From positions 1 through 34,235 of the forward strand of contig JABCZC010000046.1 of the NCBI GenBank assembly GCA_013289875.1: a stretch of 34,235 nucleotides of DNA, given 5' to 3'. The stretch's first letter is position 1; the number at the start of each line of letters is the position of its first letter. Below, one piece after another: positions 24,171 through 33,209 of the stretch. Below the pieces are notes generated by a model. That model ran no database searches. It saw only the letters and a list, made by a program, of their open reading frames with translations, and was not told where the DNA came from. The stretch comes from Acidobacteriota bacterium. GTDB lineage: Bacteria > Acidobacteriota > Terriglobia > Terriglobales > Acidobacteriaceae. A program made the translations under genes and the position numbers.

Positions 24171-27100
24171 ATGGGATCGATTCGAGCAGCATGGAATGCT
24201 GTTCTGCTACTTGCGGTTTTAGCCTGCGTTGTATCGGCAAGTCGGAATGCCCTGGCACAAGGCATCACAACGGGATCAATCACCGGCTCGATTGCTGACC
24301 AGCAAGGTGCCGTTGTACCCCAGGCCGCAGTCACCGCTGTTCAGAGCGGAACCAATGCGACTTTCAAGTCAACGAGTGGGGCCGATGGCCTGTTCGCCTT
24401 CCACGATTTGCCCATCGGCGATTACACGCTGGCAGTAACGAGCGGGAGCTTTAGCCCACTCAATATCAGGAACATTCGCGTCACCGCCGGCGTCACAACG
24501 GAGTTGGGAGTCGAAAAGCTGACTATAGGCTCGACATCGGCAACGGTCACGGTGGAGTCATCGGCGCCAATCCTGGAGGTGAGCCAGGCACAGGTAACCA
24601 CTTCATTCGACTCGGTTGCGATTCAGAGTCTGCCGCTGAATACGAATTTCGACAACCTCGCGCTCCTCGCCCCTGGTGTCGTGCAGACCCATGACGCACA
24701 ATTCAGCAATTCAAATGGCGTCGGTATCTCGGCCAATGGCCAGCGCGGCCGCTCTAATAATTTTGAGATCGATGGACAGGATAACAACGACAACAACGTA
24801 GGTGGCCCGTCGGTCTTCTTCGGCAGCGCGGACGCGATATCCGAAATTCAGATCATCACCGATAACTTCGGCGCACAGTATGGCCGCAACATGGGCTCGG
24901 TAGTCAATTATGTAACCAAGTCCGGTACGAATGCCTTCCATGGCACTGGCTTCGAATACTACGCGGGCTCCTGGCTAAGTTCCCTTCAAAACCAGCAGAA
25001 GAGTCCGCTGTTCGGCTTCTGCGCCCCGGGCGAAAATCCCAGCGACGGTTGCATGCCTGTAACAGTTCCCCGAACTGTCGACAACAAGTGGGGCGGCACG
25101 ATTGGCGGTCCAATCATCAAAGACAAGCTCTGGTTCTTTGGGAGCACCTATTGGGACCACACGCGGGACGGCGGCGCTGTTTCAACCTCACAAGGCGCAA
25201 TTACGCCAACGCCAACCGGCTTGACCCAGTTGCAGGCAGCGTTTCCCAATAACCCAGCCGTCGCTTCGCTGGTAAACCAGGGTCCATACGGGATCAAGAC
25301 AGGCAATCCAACACCGGTAGCGGGTTCAACAGTCACGCAAATGGTGACGGTGGATGGGGTCAATTTCGTTCCGATAGAATTTGCCGGGGTAGCGAGAACC
25401 GTTCCTGCCCTGTTCAATGATGAAGAGAACCTGGGACGCCTGGACTGGCAGCCATCGACGAAAGACCACTTCTTCGTCCGCTATTATTACCAAAACGATT
25501 TGACTACCGGCGACCTGGCCAATAGTCCAACTGCCATCGCATCTGGCGGATACATTGAAATACCCGCGAGAACTCATTCGATTGGCGCCGACTGGACGCA
25601 CACATTTTCACCTGCCTGGATCGATCAGCTGCGATACAGCTATCAGGAGGCGGTGAGCAGCTTCGATGGAGGCGGCGTCCCCGATTGCACGGGGAACAAT
25701 TTCACTGCATGCCCGAGTTCGGTTACTTTTCAGGATGGCACCGATTTCGGTTATGGCTACTCCAGTGCTCTGCCGTCGCAAAAATTTATCAAGATAACCC
25801 AGGTCCAGGACAACGCCAATTGGACTCACGGCCGTCACAGCATGGCGTTCGGCGGCGCCTTCGAATATCAGAATTCTCCCGGCACCTTTCTGCCGAATTA
25901 CAACGGCACTTTAACCTTCCAGGACTTCAATTCCATCCTTCAGGGGAATGGTTCTCTTGCTTTAACCGATGGCAACCCGGTGATTCCCTTCACGGAAAAT
26001 GATGTCGCTCTCTACTTTCAGGATGACTGGAAGATCCGTCCGGACTTCACGCTCAACCTGGGCCTGCGCTGGGAGTTTTTCGGACAGGCGGTCAATATAC
26101 TGCACAACGAAACCGTGGCGCGTGAAACCGGGGCAAATCCTTTATGGGATACGTCCCTTCCACTCTCCGTAACCACTTTCCAGAAGGTTCCTAACCGCTG
26201 GAAGAACTACCAGCCGCGTATTGGCTTTGCGTGGAATCCCGGTCATGGGCGGCTTGTTGTTCGCGGCGGCTATGCCATCAATTTTGACCCGGCTTTTTAC
26301 AACATCTTCGAAAACTCGGCTGTTGAAGCCCCGGTAGCAAATGCCGGTGCGATCAACTGCGGCGGAGGATATCAGTGCCTGCCGGCTACCGGCACAACGG
26401 GCGCGACGGTGCGCGCGCAAAACCTTGCCGCACTCCCTCTCGGCGGGGACCCACGTTTTGACGTTGAAGGCCCCCTTTCTCCCAACTTCCGCAATCCTTA
26501 CACGCAGACGTATTCCTTGGGTGTTCAGTATGGACTCGGTAACGCTGCAGTCGTCGAAATACGGTATGTGGGTAATCACACCGCGGCCCTCTTTCAATCG
26601 CTTGATGGAAATCCAACTCTCGAGCCGCTGGCGTCAGCGTTTCCCAACTATGTTTCTCCGAGTTCCCTTTGCCAGGACCCGACTGCTCCCGGATTTCAGA
26701 CCCTAAATTGCAATGTGGGAGCGCTTCAGGCTGCAACTGCCAACACCGCGTTCTCGATCTACAACGGCCTTCAGACGAATGTGACTACGCGTGCCTTCCA
26801 TGGCCTGACCGGAACGGTCCAGTACACCTACAGCCGGACTATCGACAATACCAGTGAAATTTATCCCACCGGCGCCGGAGGCAACACGCTGGAGTACTCA
26901 CAAAACCCGCTCAACACGAACACAGCCGAACGTGGTGTGAGCGGTATCTCTTATCCCAACGTGTTTGCATTCGGATTCGTGTACCAGGTCCCGCAACTAG
27001 TCCATGACAATGGTTTTCTCGGTAAGCTTGCGAATGGTTTCTCCATTAATACCATTTATGGATACAACAGTGGTCAGCCATTCACTCCGTTTCAGGGACT

Positions 27101-27548
27101 TCAACCAAACCCAACCAATCCCCAGACCGCAGTGGGCGGAACATACTGTGACGACTATTTCAATGAGTTCGTTCTCGGGCTAACCAGCTGCCGGCCGATA
27201 CAGACGGACCGAAGTGCCCCAAACTCGCCTTCGTCGTACACCGTGAACAATGTTCAGACGGCCAATGCGCTCGGCAATCCATACCCTGGAGTGGGAAGAA
27301 ACACGCTACGCGGCCAAACCTTCAACAATCTGGATTCGAGCATTTTCAAGACGACTAAGCTCTCCGAACGTCTGACCATGCAACTGCAACTCAATGTCTT
27401 CAACACCTTAAACCGGCAGTACCTCGGCACACCCGGCGCTCAACTGGGAGCAACTAACTTCCTCACTACGGCCTACAACTCGGGCCTTTCGGGCACAACC
27501 GTGGGCACTAACCGCTACGTGCAGCTCGGAGGAAAGATCATCTTCTAA
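24171..27548 (+). CDS. Oar-like TonB-dependent receptor with carboxypeptidase-regulatory domain
   Basis: A 1,125-residue outer-membrane protein. A signal peptide (hydrophobic VLLLAVLACVVSASRNALAQ) is followed by a carboxypeptidase-regulatory-like domain (about 35-115: GSIADQQGAVVPQAAVTA, then FAFHDLPIGDYTLAV), a plug domain (LPLNTNFDNLALLAPGV, FEIDGQDNND, IQIITDNFGAQYGR) and a large beta-barrel that ends in a terminal Phe (LGGKIIF), as needed for outer-membrane insertion. This is the Oar/SusC-like receptor class greatly expanded in Acidobacteriota, usually tied to uptake of oligosaccharides or peptides, or to adhesion. GGAGG at 24160-24164 sets ATG 24171 as start. No SusD-like partner follows. 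A hairpin terminator lies just downstream. The nearest regulators are the divergent LytS/LytTR pair. Confidence 0.93.
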   Translation: MGSIRAAWNAVLLLAVLACVVSASRNALAQGITTGSITGSIADQQGAVVPQAAVTAVQSGTNATFKSTSGADGLFAFHDLPIGDYTLAVTSGSFSPLNIRNIRVTAGVTTELGVEKLTIGSTSATVTVESSAPILEVSQAQVTTSFDSVAIQSLPLNTNFDNLALLAPGVVQTHDAQFSNSNGVGISANGQRGRSNNFEIDGQDNNDNNVGGPSVFFGSADAISEIQIITDNFGAQYGRNMGSVVNYVTKSGTNAFHGTGFEYYAGSWLSSLQNQQKSPLFGFCAPGENPSDGCMPVTVPRTVDNKWGGTIGGPIIKDKLWFFGSTYWDHTRDGGAVSTSQGAITPTPTGLTQLQAAFPNNPAVASLVNQGPYGIKTGNPTPVAGSTVTQMVTVDGVNFVPIEFAGVARTVPALFNDEENLGRLDWQPSTKDHFFVRYYYQNDLTTGDLANSPTAIASGGYIEIPARTHSIGADWTHTFSPAWIDQLRYSYQEAVSSFDGGGVPDCTGNNFTACPSSVTFQDGTDFGYGYSSALPSQKFIKITQVQDNANWTHGRHSMAFGGAFEYQNSPGTFLPNYNGTLTFQDFNSILQGNGSLALTDGNPVIPFTENDVALYFQDDWKIRPDFTLNLGLRWEFFGQAVNILHNETVARETGANPLWDTSLPLSVTTFQKVPNRWKNYQPRIGFAWNPGHGRLVVRGGYAINFDPAFYNIFENSAVEAPVANAGAINCGGGYQCLPATGTTGATVRAQNLAALPLGGDPRFDVEGPLSPNFRNPYTQTYSLGVQYGLGNAAVVEIRYVGNHTAALFQSLDGNPTLEPLASAFPNYVSPSSLCQDPTAPGFQTLNCNVGALQAATANTAFSIYNGLQTNVTTRAFHGLTGTVQYTYSRTIDNTSEIYPTGAGGNTLEYSQNPLNTNTAERGVSGISYPNVFAFGFVYQVPQLVHDNGFLGKLANGFSINTIYGYNSGQPFTPFQGLQPNPTNPQTAVGGTYCDDYFNEFVLGLTSCRPIQTDRSAPNSPSSYTVNNVQTANALGNPYPGVGRNTLRGQTFNNLDSSIFKTTKLSERLTMQLQLNVFNTLNRQYLGTPGAQLGATNFLTTAYNSGLSGTTVGTNRYVQLGGKIIF

Positions 27549-27558
27549 ACTGGGAGTA

Positions 27559-27600
27559 AGCCGAAGACGGCGACGGCAGTTCTGCATCGCCTCTTCGGCT
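27559..27600. terminator. Hairpin between convergent genes
   Basis: AGCCGAAGA pairs perfectly with TCTTCGGCT, with an inner GGCGA/TCGCC stem. There is no long T-run, so it may be a terminator shared by the TonB receptor and the Asd-like gene or an mRNA 3'-end stabiliser. Confidence 0.6.
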
Positions 27601-27640
27601 CAAGCTTCCTGCTCTGCAGTTTATCGTTCTCGAACTGGTC

Positions 27641-28684
27641 CTATTGAACCTTCCCTTTGGGACGCAGTCTCTGCAACTCCATCGCGCATGCAAGCGCGTT
27701 GAGCGAAGCGACCTTCAGGTTATCGAGCGAAGCCCAAATCCAGAAGCGATTGGTTGCATCTTCGACGCCGCTCTGAGTGCGTACGCGAACCAACAGATCG
27801 CTTTGTCCAGCGCTGCTTAGATTGTTCGGCGGATCGACATCGCCGAGCACTACATCGATATGCTCCCCGCCCAGCGCAGCCTCTACGTGTTCGAGCAAAT
27901 GCGGCTGATCGAGTTCCACGGCAAGCGAAATTCCCTGCCCGTGAAAAACAGGCGCGTGCAGCAGTTGAATGCCGACTTCAGACGGTTCTCCACCGGAGAG
28001 CAAGGCGTAGTGCCTCCGTATGCGAGCCTCGCTCTCTCCGAGATTCACCTTCGCAGAATCGCCGAGCGACGGAACCACGTTGAAGGCCACTTGCGTGTCG
28101 TAGATCTCCTTAGGCAGGCTCTGGAAGCTCAGCAGCCCAACCGTCTGCTGGTGCAATTCGTCCATCGCTGCGCGGCCATATTCCGACGCCGGCTCGAGCA
28201 CGGTTGCCGAAGCGCAGCGTACCTCGCCGAGCTCCTGCAATCGAACCAGCAGAAGCCGCAAACCCACGGCGACGGGATGAGCCGGGATTAGAGCCGGCGT
28301 GCTCAGATTCAGGTCTTCACTATACGCGGCCGTCGTTTGATCCAGAAGCCAGGGTGCCCGGACCAGAACACCTGGCTCCCCCTCAAGTGCATAAGAAAGG
28401 TCGACGATGCTCGCTCCAGCGCTGAGTGCCGTTTTCCAATGCTCTTGAGTTACTTCCGGCGTACCTGCGAAGAAGACGAAATCTGCCTGATCGAGGGAAT
28501 CCCGCTCGATGCGCCTGATAAACGTAGGCTCGTCGCCGGCTGCTTCAAGCTGACCAACCTGCGACTCATCATCGATCAGTACAAACTCAGCAGTACTGAA
28601 CGCGGATTCTGTGAGTACCTCGTTCAGCTCTTTGCCGCGAAGTGACGCGGCCCCGATGATCGCGATCTTGTATTTTTCCGTCAT
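27641..28684 (-). CDS. Aspartate-semialdehyde dehydrogenase homologue lacking the catalytic Cys
   Basis: A 347-residue protein with the overall Asd/ArgC layout: an N-terminal Rossmann part (KIAIIGAASLRGKELNEVL), a mid-domain stretch DFVFFAGTPEVTQEHWK and ASIVDLSYALEGE, then a C-terminal dimerisation domain (EPASEYGRAAMDEL, QVAFNVVPSLGD, HAPVFHGQGISLAVEL). Where active enzymes carry NPNCST with the catalytic cysteine, this sequence has LIPAHPVAVGL, and no cysteine substitutes nearby. The nucleotide loop is also altered (GAASLRG for GATGAVG). It is therefore probably not a dehydrogenase, like Usg-1-type paralogues. Its start overlaps the pssA stop (ATGA), placing it as third gene of the phosphatidylethanolamine operon, where its role is unknown. 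Confidence 0.82.
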   Translation of the reverse strand: MTEKYKIAIIGAASLRGKELNEVLTESAFSTAEFVLIDDESQVGQLEAAGDEPTFIRRIERDSLDQADFVFFAGTPEVTQEHWKTALSAGASIVDLSYALEGEPGVLVRAPWLLDQTTAAYSEDLNLSTPALIPAHPVAVGLRLLLVRLQELGEVRCASATVLEPASEYGRAAMDELHQQTVGLLSFQSLPKEIYDTQVAFNVVPSLGDSAKVNLGESEARIRRHYALLSGGEPSEVGIQLLHAPVFHGQGISLAVELDQPHLLEHVEAALGGEHIDVVLGDVDPPNNLSSAGQSDLLVRVRTQSGVEDATNRFWIWASLDNLKVASLNALACAMELQRLRPKGKVQ

Positions 28685-29556
28685 TGCGCCGTTGTGCTCG
28701 TAGAAGTTGTACTCGTTGAAGAAATCAGCGGTTCGGCTTGCGCAACTTTCTTATGGCGTTGCCGCGCATACGCCGCGCGTGCCGTGATGCCAGAAAACAT
28801 GTATACGAGAGCCAGCAATAACAAAACCAGGCGCGAAAAGAAGACCAGAAGGTAAATTGCTAACCCCATCAGCACGATCCACCGGACTGGATGCCGCCGC
28901 GACAAGTTGATCTCTTTGCCGCTCCAAAACCGCCAGGTGCTCACCATGAGGAAACCCACGAGACCCACCAGAAGCATCCAGATTGCAGCCAGCCACCAGT
29001 TGAAGATTGGTCGCTGGAAGCCGTGCACGACGGCGGCAACCACGCCCGCCGCAGCCGGGATCGGCATGCCGACAAAATACTTGCGGCCCGGCCTTCCCGG
29101 ATTCTTCGGCAGCGGATCATTGCTGATATTGAAGCGCGCCAGGCGGCTGGCCCCACAGATCAGAAAGAGAAAGCAGACAAAGCCTCCCAGCTGAATCAGC
29201 TTTTCGCGGACCCACGGATCGATAGTAGTGGGCAGCATGTGAAAGCCCCAGCTGAAGGCCAGGATGCTCGGCGCTACTCCGAACGTGATCACATCGGCGA
29301 GCGAATCCAGCTCCTTGCCAAAGTCGCTTGTTGTATTCGTCATGCGCGCTATGCGGCCATCGAGAGCGTCGAAGGGTATAGCGAAACCGATGGCTAGTGC
29401 CGCGTAGTCGAAATGATGCGGCTCCTGGATCGAACCCTGGAGGCTCTGTGTAATCGCGTAGTAACCGGCCGCAATGTTGCCTGCGGTAAACAATGACGGC
29501 AGGATATACATCCCTCTGCGCCTACGGCTGCCACGCACATGGTCGGGGTTCTTCAA
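28681..29556 (-). CDS. pssA: CDP-diacylglycerol-serine O-phosphatidyltransferase
   Basis: A 291-residue integral membrane enzyme that joins serine to CDP-diacylglycerol to make phosphatidylserine. The CDP-alcohol phosphotransferase signature D-x2-DG-x2-AR-x8-G-x3-D-x3-D is complete in [10 protein letters not shown] through GKELDSLAD (about residues 62-85). At least six hydrophobic segments are visible, including [25 protein letters not shown] and [20 protein letters not shown]. The C-terminal tail is basic, then Ser/Thr-rich. The gene overlaps psd upstream and the Asd-like gene downstream by four bases each, so the three are made from one coupled message. Confidence 0.94.
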   Translation of the reverse strand: MKNPDHVRGSRRRRGMYILPSLFTAGNIAAGYYAITQSLQGSIQEPHHFDYAALAIGFAIPFDALDGRIARMTNTTSDFGKELDSLADVITFGVAPSILAFSWGFHMLPTTIDPWVREKLIQLGGFVCFLFLICGASRLARFNISNDPLPKNPGRPGRKYFVGMPIPAAAGVVAAVVHGFQRPIFNWWLAAIWMLLVGLVGFLMVSTWRFWSGKEINLSRRHPVRWIVLMGLAIYLLVFFSRLVLLLLALVYMFSGITARAAYARQRHKKVAQAEPLISSTSTTSTSTTAQ

Positions 29557-30221
29557 ACCAGCGTCTCCACCAGCAACTCATCCTGAGCCGCGTGCGGCGA
29601 TCGATCGGGAATGCTGGCCAGGATACTTGAACCACCTTTCACGTTGTCGCCCTTCTTCACACGCAACTCAGCGTTGTCAGGCAGTAGAACATCGACGCGC
29701 GAGCCGAATTTGATTAGCCCGATACGTTCGCCTCGCTCCAGCCGGGCGCCGGTTGCTGGCTTGAAAACAATCCGACGTGCCAGCAAACCGGCGATCTGCT
29801 TGAACGCGACAGTGTATCCCTCGTCGGATTCAACCACGGCGAGATTCTGTTCATTTTTCTCAGCAGAGGCCGGGTTCATCGCATTCAGGAACTCGCCCTT
29901 CTGGTAACGTACCTCGCGCAACACGCCACTGATGGGCGAACGGTTCACATGCACGTTGAACACATTCAGAAAGATACTCAGGCGTAACGTCTCGCCCTCA
30001 GGAGTCGTCACGCGAAGTACCTCTGTGATCTTGCCGTCTGCAGGAGAAACCACAAGCCCGTCGCCCTGTGGAACCGCACGGTCAGGATCGCGGAAAAACC
30101 AGAGAAAAAACGTCGCCAGCAGAACTGGGACGGTGGACCACAGCCAGCCGCCAAGAAATGTATGGAGCAACGCGGCTACGACGAGCAGAGCAATTGCGTA
30201 AAGATATCCGTCACGAACCAT
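29553..30221 (-). CDS. psd: Phosphatidylserine decarboxylase (short PSD-A type)
   Basis: A 222-residue decarboxylase that turns phosphatidylserine into phosphatidylethanolamine. The short length matches the archaeal-like PSD-A class. Two hydrophobic helices lie at the N-terminus (about 7-41), then [24 protein letters not shown] and [12 protein letters not shown]. The self-cleavage motif is GGSS (196-199), which generates the pyruvoyl group on the serine of the small alpha chain. It is first in the psd-pssA-asd-like operon and overlaps pssA by four bases. A TATAAT box lies 35 bp before the start. Confidence 0.94.
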   Translation of the reverse strand: MVRDGYLYAIALLVVAALLHTFLGGWLWSTVPVLLATFFLWFFRDPDRAVPQGDGLVVSPADGKITEVLRVTTPEGETLRLSIFLNVFNVHVNRSPISGVLREVRYQKGEFLNAMNPASAEKNEQNLAVVESDEGYTVAFKQIAGLLARRIVFKPATGARLERGERIGLIKFGSRVDVLLPDNAELRVKKGDNVKGGSSILASIPDRSPHAAQDELLVETLV

Positions 30222-30255
30222 AAGATGAGAGCGCAGTAATGTATCTCTCTCTCAT

Positions 30256-30261
30256 TATAGG
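30256..30261 (-). promoter_or_regulatory. Probable -10 box of the psd operon
   Basis: TATAAT on the minus strand, giving a start point near 30248 and a leader of about 27 bases before psd. No good -35 box at 16-18 bp; TTGCCC occurs 22 bp upstream. Confidence 0.35.
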
Positions 30262-30370
30262 ATCTTCACCACTCTTGCACTGGGCAATGCACACAAATCC
30301 TGACTTCGAGACGGCACGGAAGCCTCGGACAGCGATTAGGAACGTTCAGAGATTGGGCGAACGCGAGATG

Positions 30371-30589
30371 TCAGGAGACATACGCTCGATGGTGACTACT
30401 TCGTCGGGCCACCAATTGGTCTTTTATGTAGAGTTTGAGCTTTTTCAGCCGGACTTCCTCGAGCAGCTCCTGCTCGGACGGATACGGTTTCTGGATAAGA
30501 ACCTCTAACTGTTCCGAATAGTGACGATGTTGTGCTTCCAACTGGTGAATTTCCTCACTATCCGGCGAACCATTTGCTTCTATGTCCAT
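30371..30589 (-). CDS. DUF465 (YdcH-like) small protein
   Basis: A 72-residue, mostly helical, highly charged protein: EEIHQLEAQHRHYSEQLEVL, KPYPSEQELLEEVRLKKLKL, YIKDQL. The LxEEVRLKKLKLxxKD pattern is the DUF465/YdcH family, small coiled-coil proteins of unknown function. ATG 30589 is chosen because AGGAGGT lies nine to fifteen bases upstream; an ATG at 30610 would put the ribosome site inside the gene. It is 60 bp downstream of rimI in the same direction, so it may be the last gene of that operon. Confidence 0.8.
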   Translation of the reverse strand: MDIEANGSPDSEEIHQLEAQHRHYSEQLEVLIQKPYPSEQELLEEVRLKKLKLYIKDQLVARRSSHHRAYVS

Positions 30590-30648
30590 GCGAAGATACC
30601 TCCTCTTCATTTAGACGTCTCCAACCTAGCACCGCGATGGTACGACCA

Positions 30649-31149
30649 TCAATCGGTTTTTTGAGGAAAGTTTTCCACCGCCCAGAGACCTGAATCCAGA
30701 CCTTTTCCCATCAAAACAGCATGCTCGTCCGGATCGCGATAGTAATCTCGCCTCAATCCCTCTTTTATCAGCCCTGCCTTCTGATAAAAGCGAATCGCAT
30801 TTTCATTGCCGGCGCGCACTTCGAGTTCTATCCTCACTGCGCCATGGGCAAGGCACCAGGTTGTGACGGCTCTCAGGAGCGCCTTCCCTATGCCCATCCG
30901 ACGCACATTCTCGGCGATCACAATCGACTCAAGTTCGCAGATGTCAAGAACTTGCCGCGCGATAGCGAACCCAATTAGATCGTGCCCATGCGTTGCGACC
31001 AGGGCGGCATGGCGGACATCCTCTGTATCGGGCTCCACGAGAAATCGTTCGAAGGCAGCGCGATCCCAGTGCGGAGCCTCGGGTGTGCGGGCCTCAAGGC
31101 TCAGTATCCTATCAATATCCTCGACGGCCATTGCCCTGATGTCGATCAT
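30649..31149 (-). CDS. rimI: Ribosomal protein S18-alanine N-acetyltransferase
   Basis: A 166-residue GNAT acetyltransferase. The acetyl-CoA site is the RRMGIGKALL motif (motif A), preceded by the strand LESIVIAENV and followed by IELEVRAGNENAIRFYQKAG and RDYYRDPDEHAVLMGK, characteristic of RimI. RimI acetylates the N-terminal alanine of ribosomal protein S18. It overlaps tsaB by four bases (ATGA), and the tsaB-rimI pairing is very common in bacteria, which supports the call. The C-terminus carries about 15 extra residues beyond the usual end. Confidence 0.92.
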   Translation of the reverse strand: MIDIRAMAVEDIDRILSLEARTPEAPHWDRAAFERFLVEPDTEDVRHAALVATHGHDLIGFAIARQVLDICELESIVIAENVRRMGIGKALLRAVTTWCLAHGAVRIELEVRAGNENAIRFYQKAGLIKEGLRRDYYRDPDEHAVLMGKGLDSGLWAVENFPQKTD

Positions 31150-31796
31150 TCAACCTTCGCGGTCACCGCTGGGCTGCCTCGATCTCCCTGCCTCGCAAAA
31201 AGCTCGGCGTCAGAGCGCCGGACATAGTTCCCGTCAAGCGTAGCCACCTCGTCAAAGTCCTTCGCTAACAATCGTGGCGCGGCAAAGACAAGTGCATCGG
31301 CCGCACTCGGCGGATCGACAAGCACGGCGCCGGGAAAGCTCTGTGCTGTACTTTCCTCACAAACGCCGAGCACACCGTCTAACTGTCTACGGATCTCTTC
31401 TGAGGTAAGCAGCTTTTCCCGTGATTGCGCTCGGAAATAGAATTCTCCACGGCCCGCGTCGAGCGCTGCCGCATCCGTTCCCGCTTTTTTTGCAAGCAAC
31501 GCCAGCCGCGACACAGCCAGCAAAGGAAGGCTCAGCGCTTGGGCAAGCGCCTTGGCTGAACTTAACCCAATACGCACACCGGTGAAACTGCCCGGGCCAT
31601 TCACAACAACAATGGTCTTCAAATCCTCAAGCCTTGAGCCGTGCTCTTTCAGAAGTCCGTGGATCTTCAGGACGAACTGCGCCGCGTACGTCTTGCCCGC
31701 CAGTTCGGTCTGTGCCACGAGCGAAATCGCGTCATCGCTGCACCGCGCCAACGCGATCGATCCCGTCGGACCACAGGTGTTGATTCCAAGCAGCAT
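31146..31796 (-). CDS. tsaB: tRNA t6A37 threonylcarbamoyl-adenosine biosynthesis protein TsaB
   Basis: A 216-residue TsaB, the inactive Kae1-like partner that forms a complex with TsaD and TsaE to place threonylcarbamoyl on A37 of tRNAs reading ANN codons. Family features are the N-terminal LGINTCGPTGSIAL, the strongly conserved VVNGPGSFTGVRIGLSSAKA (about 71-90) and DAGRGEFYFRA. tsaD and tsaE are not in this window. Its start directly abuts the mce stop and its end overlaps rimI, so it sits in the middle of a tight operon. Confidence 0.94.
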   Translation of the reverse strand: MLLGINTCGPTGSIALARCSDDAISLVAQTELAGKTYAAQFVLKIHGLLKEHGSRLEDLKTIVVVNGPGSFTGVRIGLSSAKALAQALSLPLLAVSRLALLAKKAGTDAAALDAGRGEFYFRAQSREKLLTSEEIRRQLDGVLGVCEESTAQSFPGAVLVDPPSAADALVFAAPRLLAKDFDEVATLDGNYVRRSDAELFARQGDRGSPAVTAKVE

Positions 31797-32204
31797 CTAT
31801 GAGCCCGGGATCGGATCCTGGCAAATTTCGAGCAGCACTCCGCCCGCACTCGACGGATGCACAAAGAAATAGAGATGCCCTCCTGCACCCACCTGAACTT
31901 CCTCCGATATCACTCGGATGCCCCGAGCCCTGAGAGTCCGCAGAGTATCGGCAATATTGTCCACATGCAGGGCAACATGATGCAAACCCTCCCCGCGCTT
32001 CTTCAAAAACCGCCCCACGGGTGAGTCTACGCTCGTAGGTTCAAGCAATTCGATCCGGCTGTCGAACATCGGAATCATCGCGGTATGCACCTGCTCATGC
32101 TCAACCGTTTCTTCGTGCGTAACGGTCAGGCCCAGCGCCTCATAAAAGCCGCGAGCCGCCTCAATGCTGTTCACCGCGATCCCAAGATGATCGATTCTGG
32201 TCAT
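31797..32204 (-). CDS. mce: Methylmalonyl-CoA epimerase
   Basis: A 135-residue vicinal-oxygen-chelate-fold enzyme that interconverts the D and L forms of methylmalonyl-CoA between propionyl-CoA carboxylase and methylmalonyl-CoA mutase. It has two beta-alpha-beta-beta-beta modules: RIDHLGIAVNSIEAARGFYE (metal His6, first module) and GEGLHHVALHVDNI (second module), with a late Glu in GGVLLEICQDP. It overlaps meaB by four bases, the expected partner in the same pathway. No mutase subunit gene is present in the window. Confidence 0.93.
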   Translation of the reverse strand: MTRIDHLGIAVNSIEAARGFYEALGLTVTHEETVEHEQVHTAMIPMFDSRIELLEPTSVDSPVGRFLKKRGEGLHHVALHVDNIADTLRTLRARGIRVISEEVQVGAGGHLYFFVHPSSAGGVLLEICQDPIPGS

Positions 32205-33199
32205 GGCTTCGTTCCACGCGCGGCTCCCGCTTCGTGACGAAAGACCTGTGCCACTAACCGGGGTACCAGCCGATACGGATCTTCCTGCCCATCGGCGATG
32301 CGCTCCGCATGCTCACTGAGATCTTCGGCGCTTAAACCGTGGGCACCTGCCTCCCTCAGCAACGCCTGCCGCACCATCTCCTCGATTCGCTCACGCCAAT
32401 AAGCCTTGCGGCGTGTCTCCAATCGCCCTTCCTCCGCCAGCCACGCCTTCATCTGCTCGACAGCGCTCCGTAAATCTTCGATTCCCTCACCGGTCGTCGC
32501 AATCGTCCTCACAATCGGCGTCACTCGCGAGTCATGTTTTCCTGCCAGCGACTGCATCGCGAGAACCTCCTTCTCCACTCGATCCGCCCCCTCGCGATCG
32601 GACTTGTTGATGACGAATATGTCGGCAATCTCCATAATGCCCGCCTTGATGCTCTGTACATCATCGCCCATACCAGGCATCAGCACCACGACCGTCACAT
32701 CCACAAGCCTCACGATGTCGATCTCATCCTGGCCCACGCCCACCGTCTCGATCAGCACTACATCCTTACCGCTTGCCTCGATTACCTGGGTCACATCCGC
32801 TGTCGCCCGCGCCAGGCCGCCGAGCGAACCGCGTGTCGCCATGCTGCGCACATACAGGCCGTCGTCGCCGATTCGCTCTTGCATGCGAATGCGATCGCCA
32901 AGAATCGCCCCGCCCGTAAACGGGCTGCTCGGATCAACGGCGACAATACCCACTTTCGTCGCTGCCGCGCGATAGCCACGCGCCAGCTTGTCTACCAGTG
33001 TGCTCTTGCCTGCGCCGGGAGAACCCGTCACCCCGATGCGCAACGCATCCCCGGTATGAGGAAAGCAGCCCGACAACACCTCGGCGGCTTCCGGCGCATC
33101 GTTTTCAACCAGAGAAATGGCCCGCGCCAGCGCACGCACATCGCCGGAGCATACCCGCTCCACCAGTTCCCTTACCGCACTGTCCGCTACCGGAGTCAT
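32201..33199 (-). CDS. meaB: Methylmalonyl-CoA mutase-associated GTPase MeaB
   Basis: A 332-residue G3E-family GTPase that loads and protects the cobalamin cofactor of methylmalonyl-CoA mutase. It has Walker A GSPGAGKSTL, the AVDPSSPFTGGAILGDRIRM region, ETVGVGQDEID (Walker B/switch) and base-specificity NKSD. The C-terminal helices serve dimer formation. ATG 33199 is preferred over the TTG two codons upstream; no strong ribosome site is visible for either. It is the first gene of the meaB-mce-tsaB-rimI run, with a four-base overlap to mce. A stub of a DUF885 gene lies just upstream. Confidence 0.93.
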   Translation of the reverse strand: MTPVADSAVRELVERVCSGDVRALARAISLVENDAPEAAEVLSGCFPHTGDALRIGVTGSPGAGKSTLVDKLARGYRAAATKVGIVAVDPSSPFTGGAILGDRIRMQERIGDDGLYVRSMATRGSLGGLARATADVTQVIEASGKDVVLIETVGVGQDEIDIVRLVDVTVVVLMPGMGDDVQSIKAGIMEIADIFVINKSDREGADRVEKEVLAMQSLAGKHDSRVTPIVRTIATTGEGIEDLRSAVEQMKAWLAEEGRLETRRKAYWRERIEEMVRQALLREAGAHGLSAEDLSEHAERIADGQEDPYRLVPRLVAQVFRHEAGAARGTKP

Positions 33200-33209
33200 C
33201 CGCAATCGA

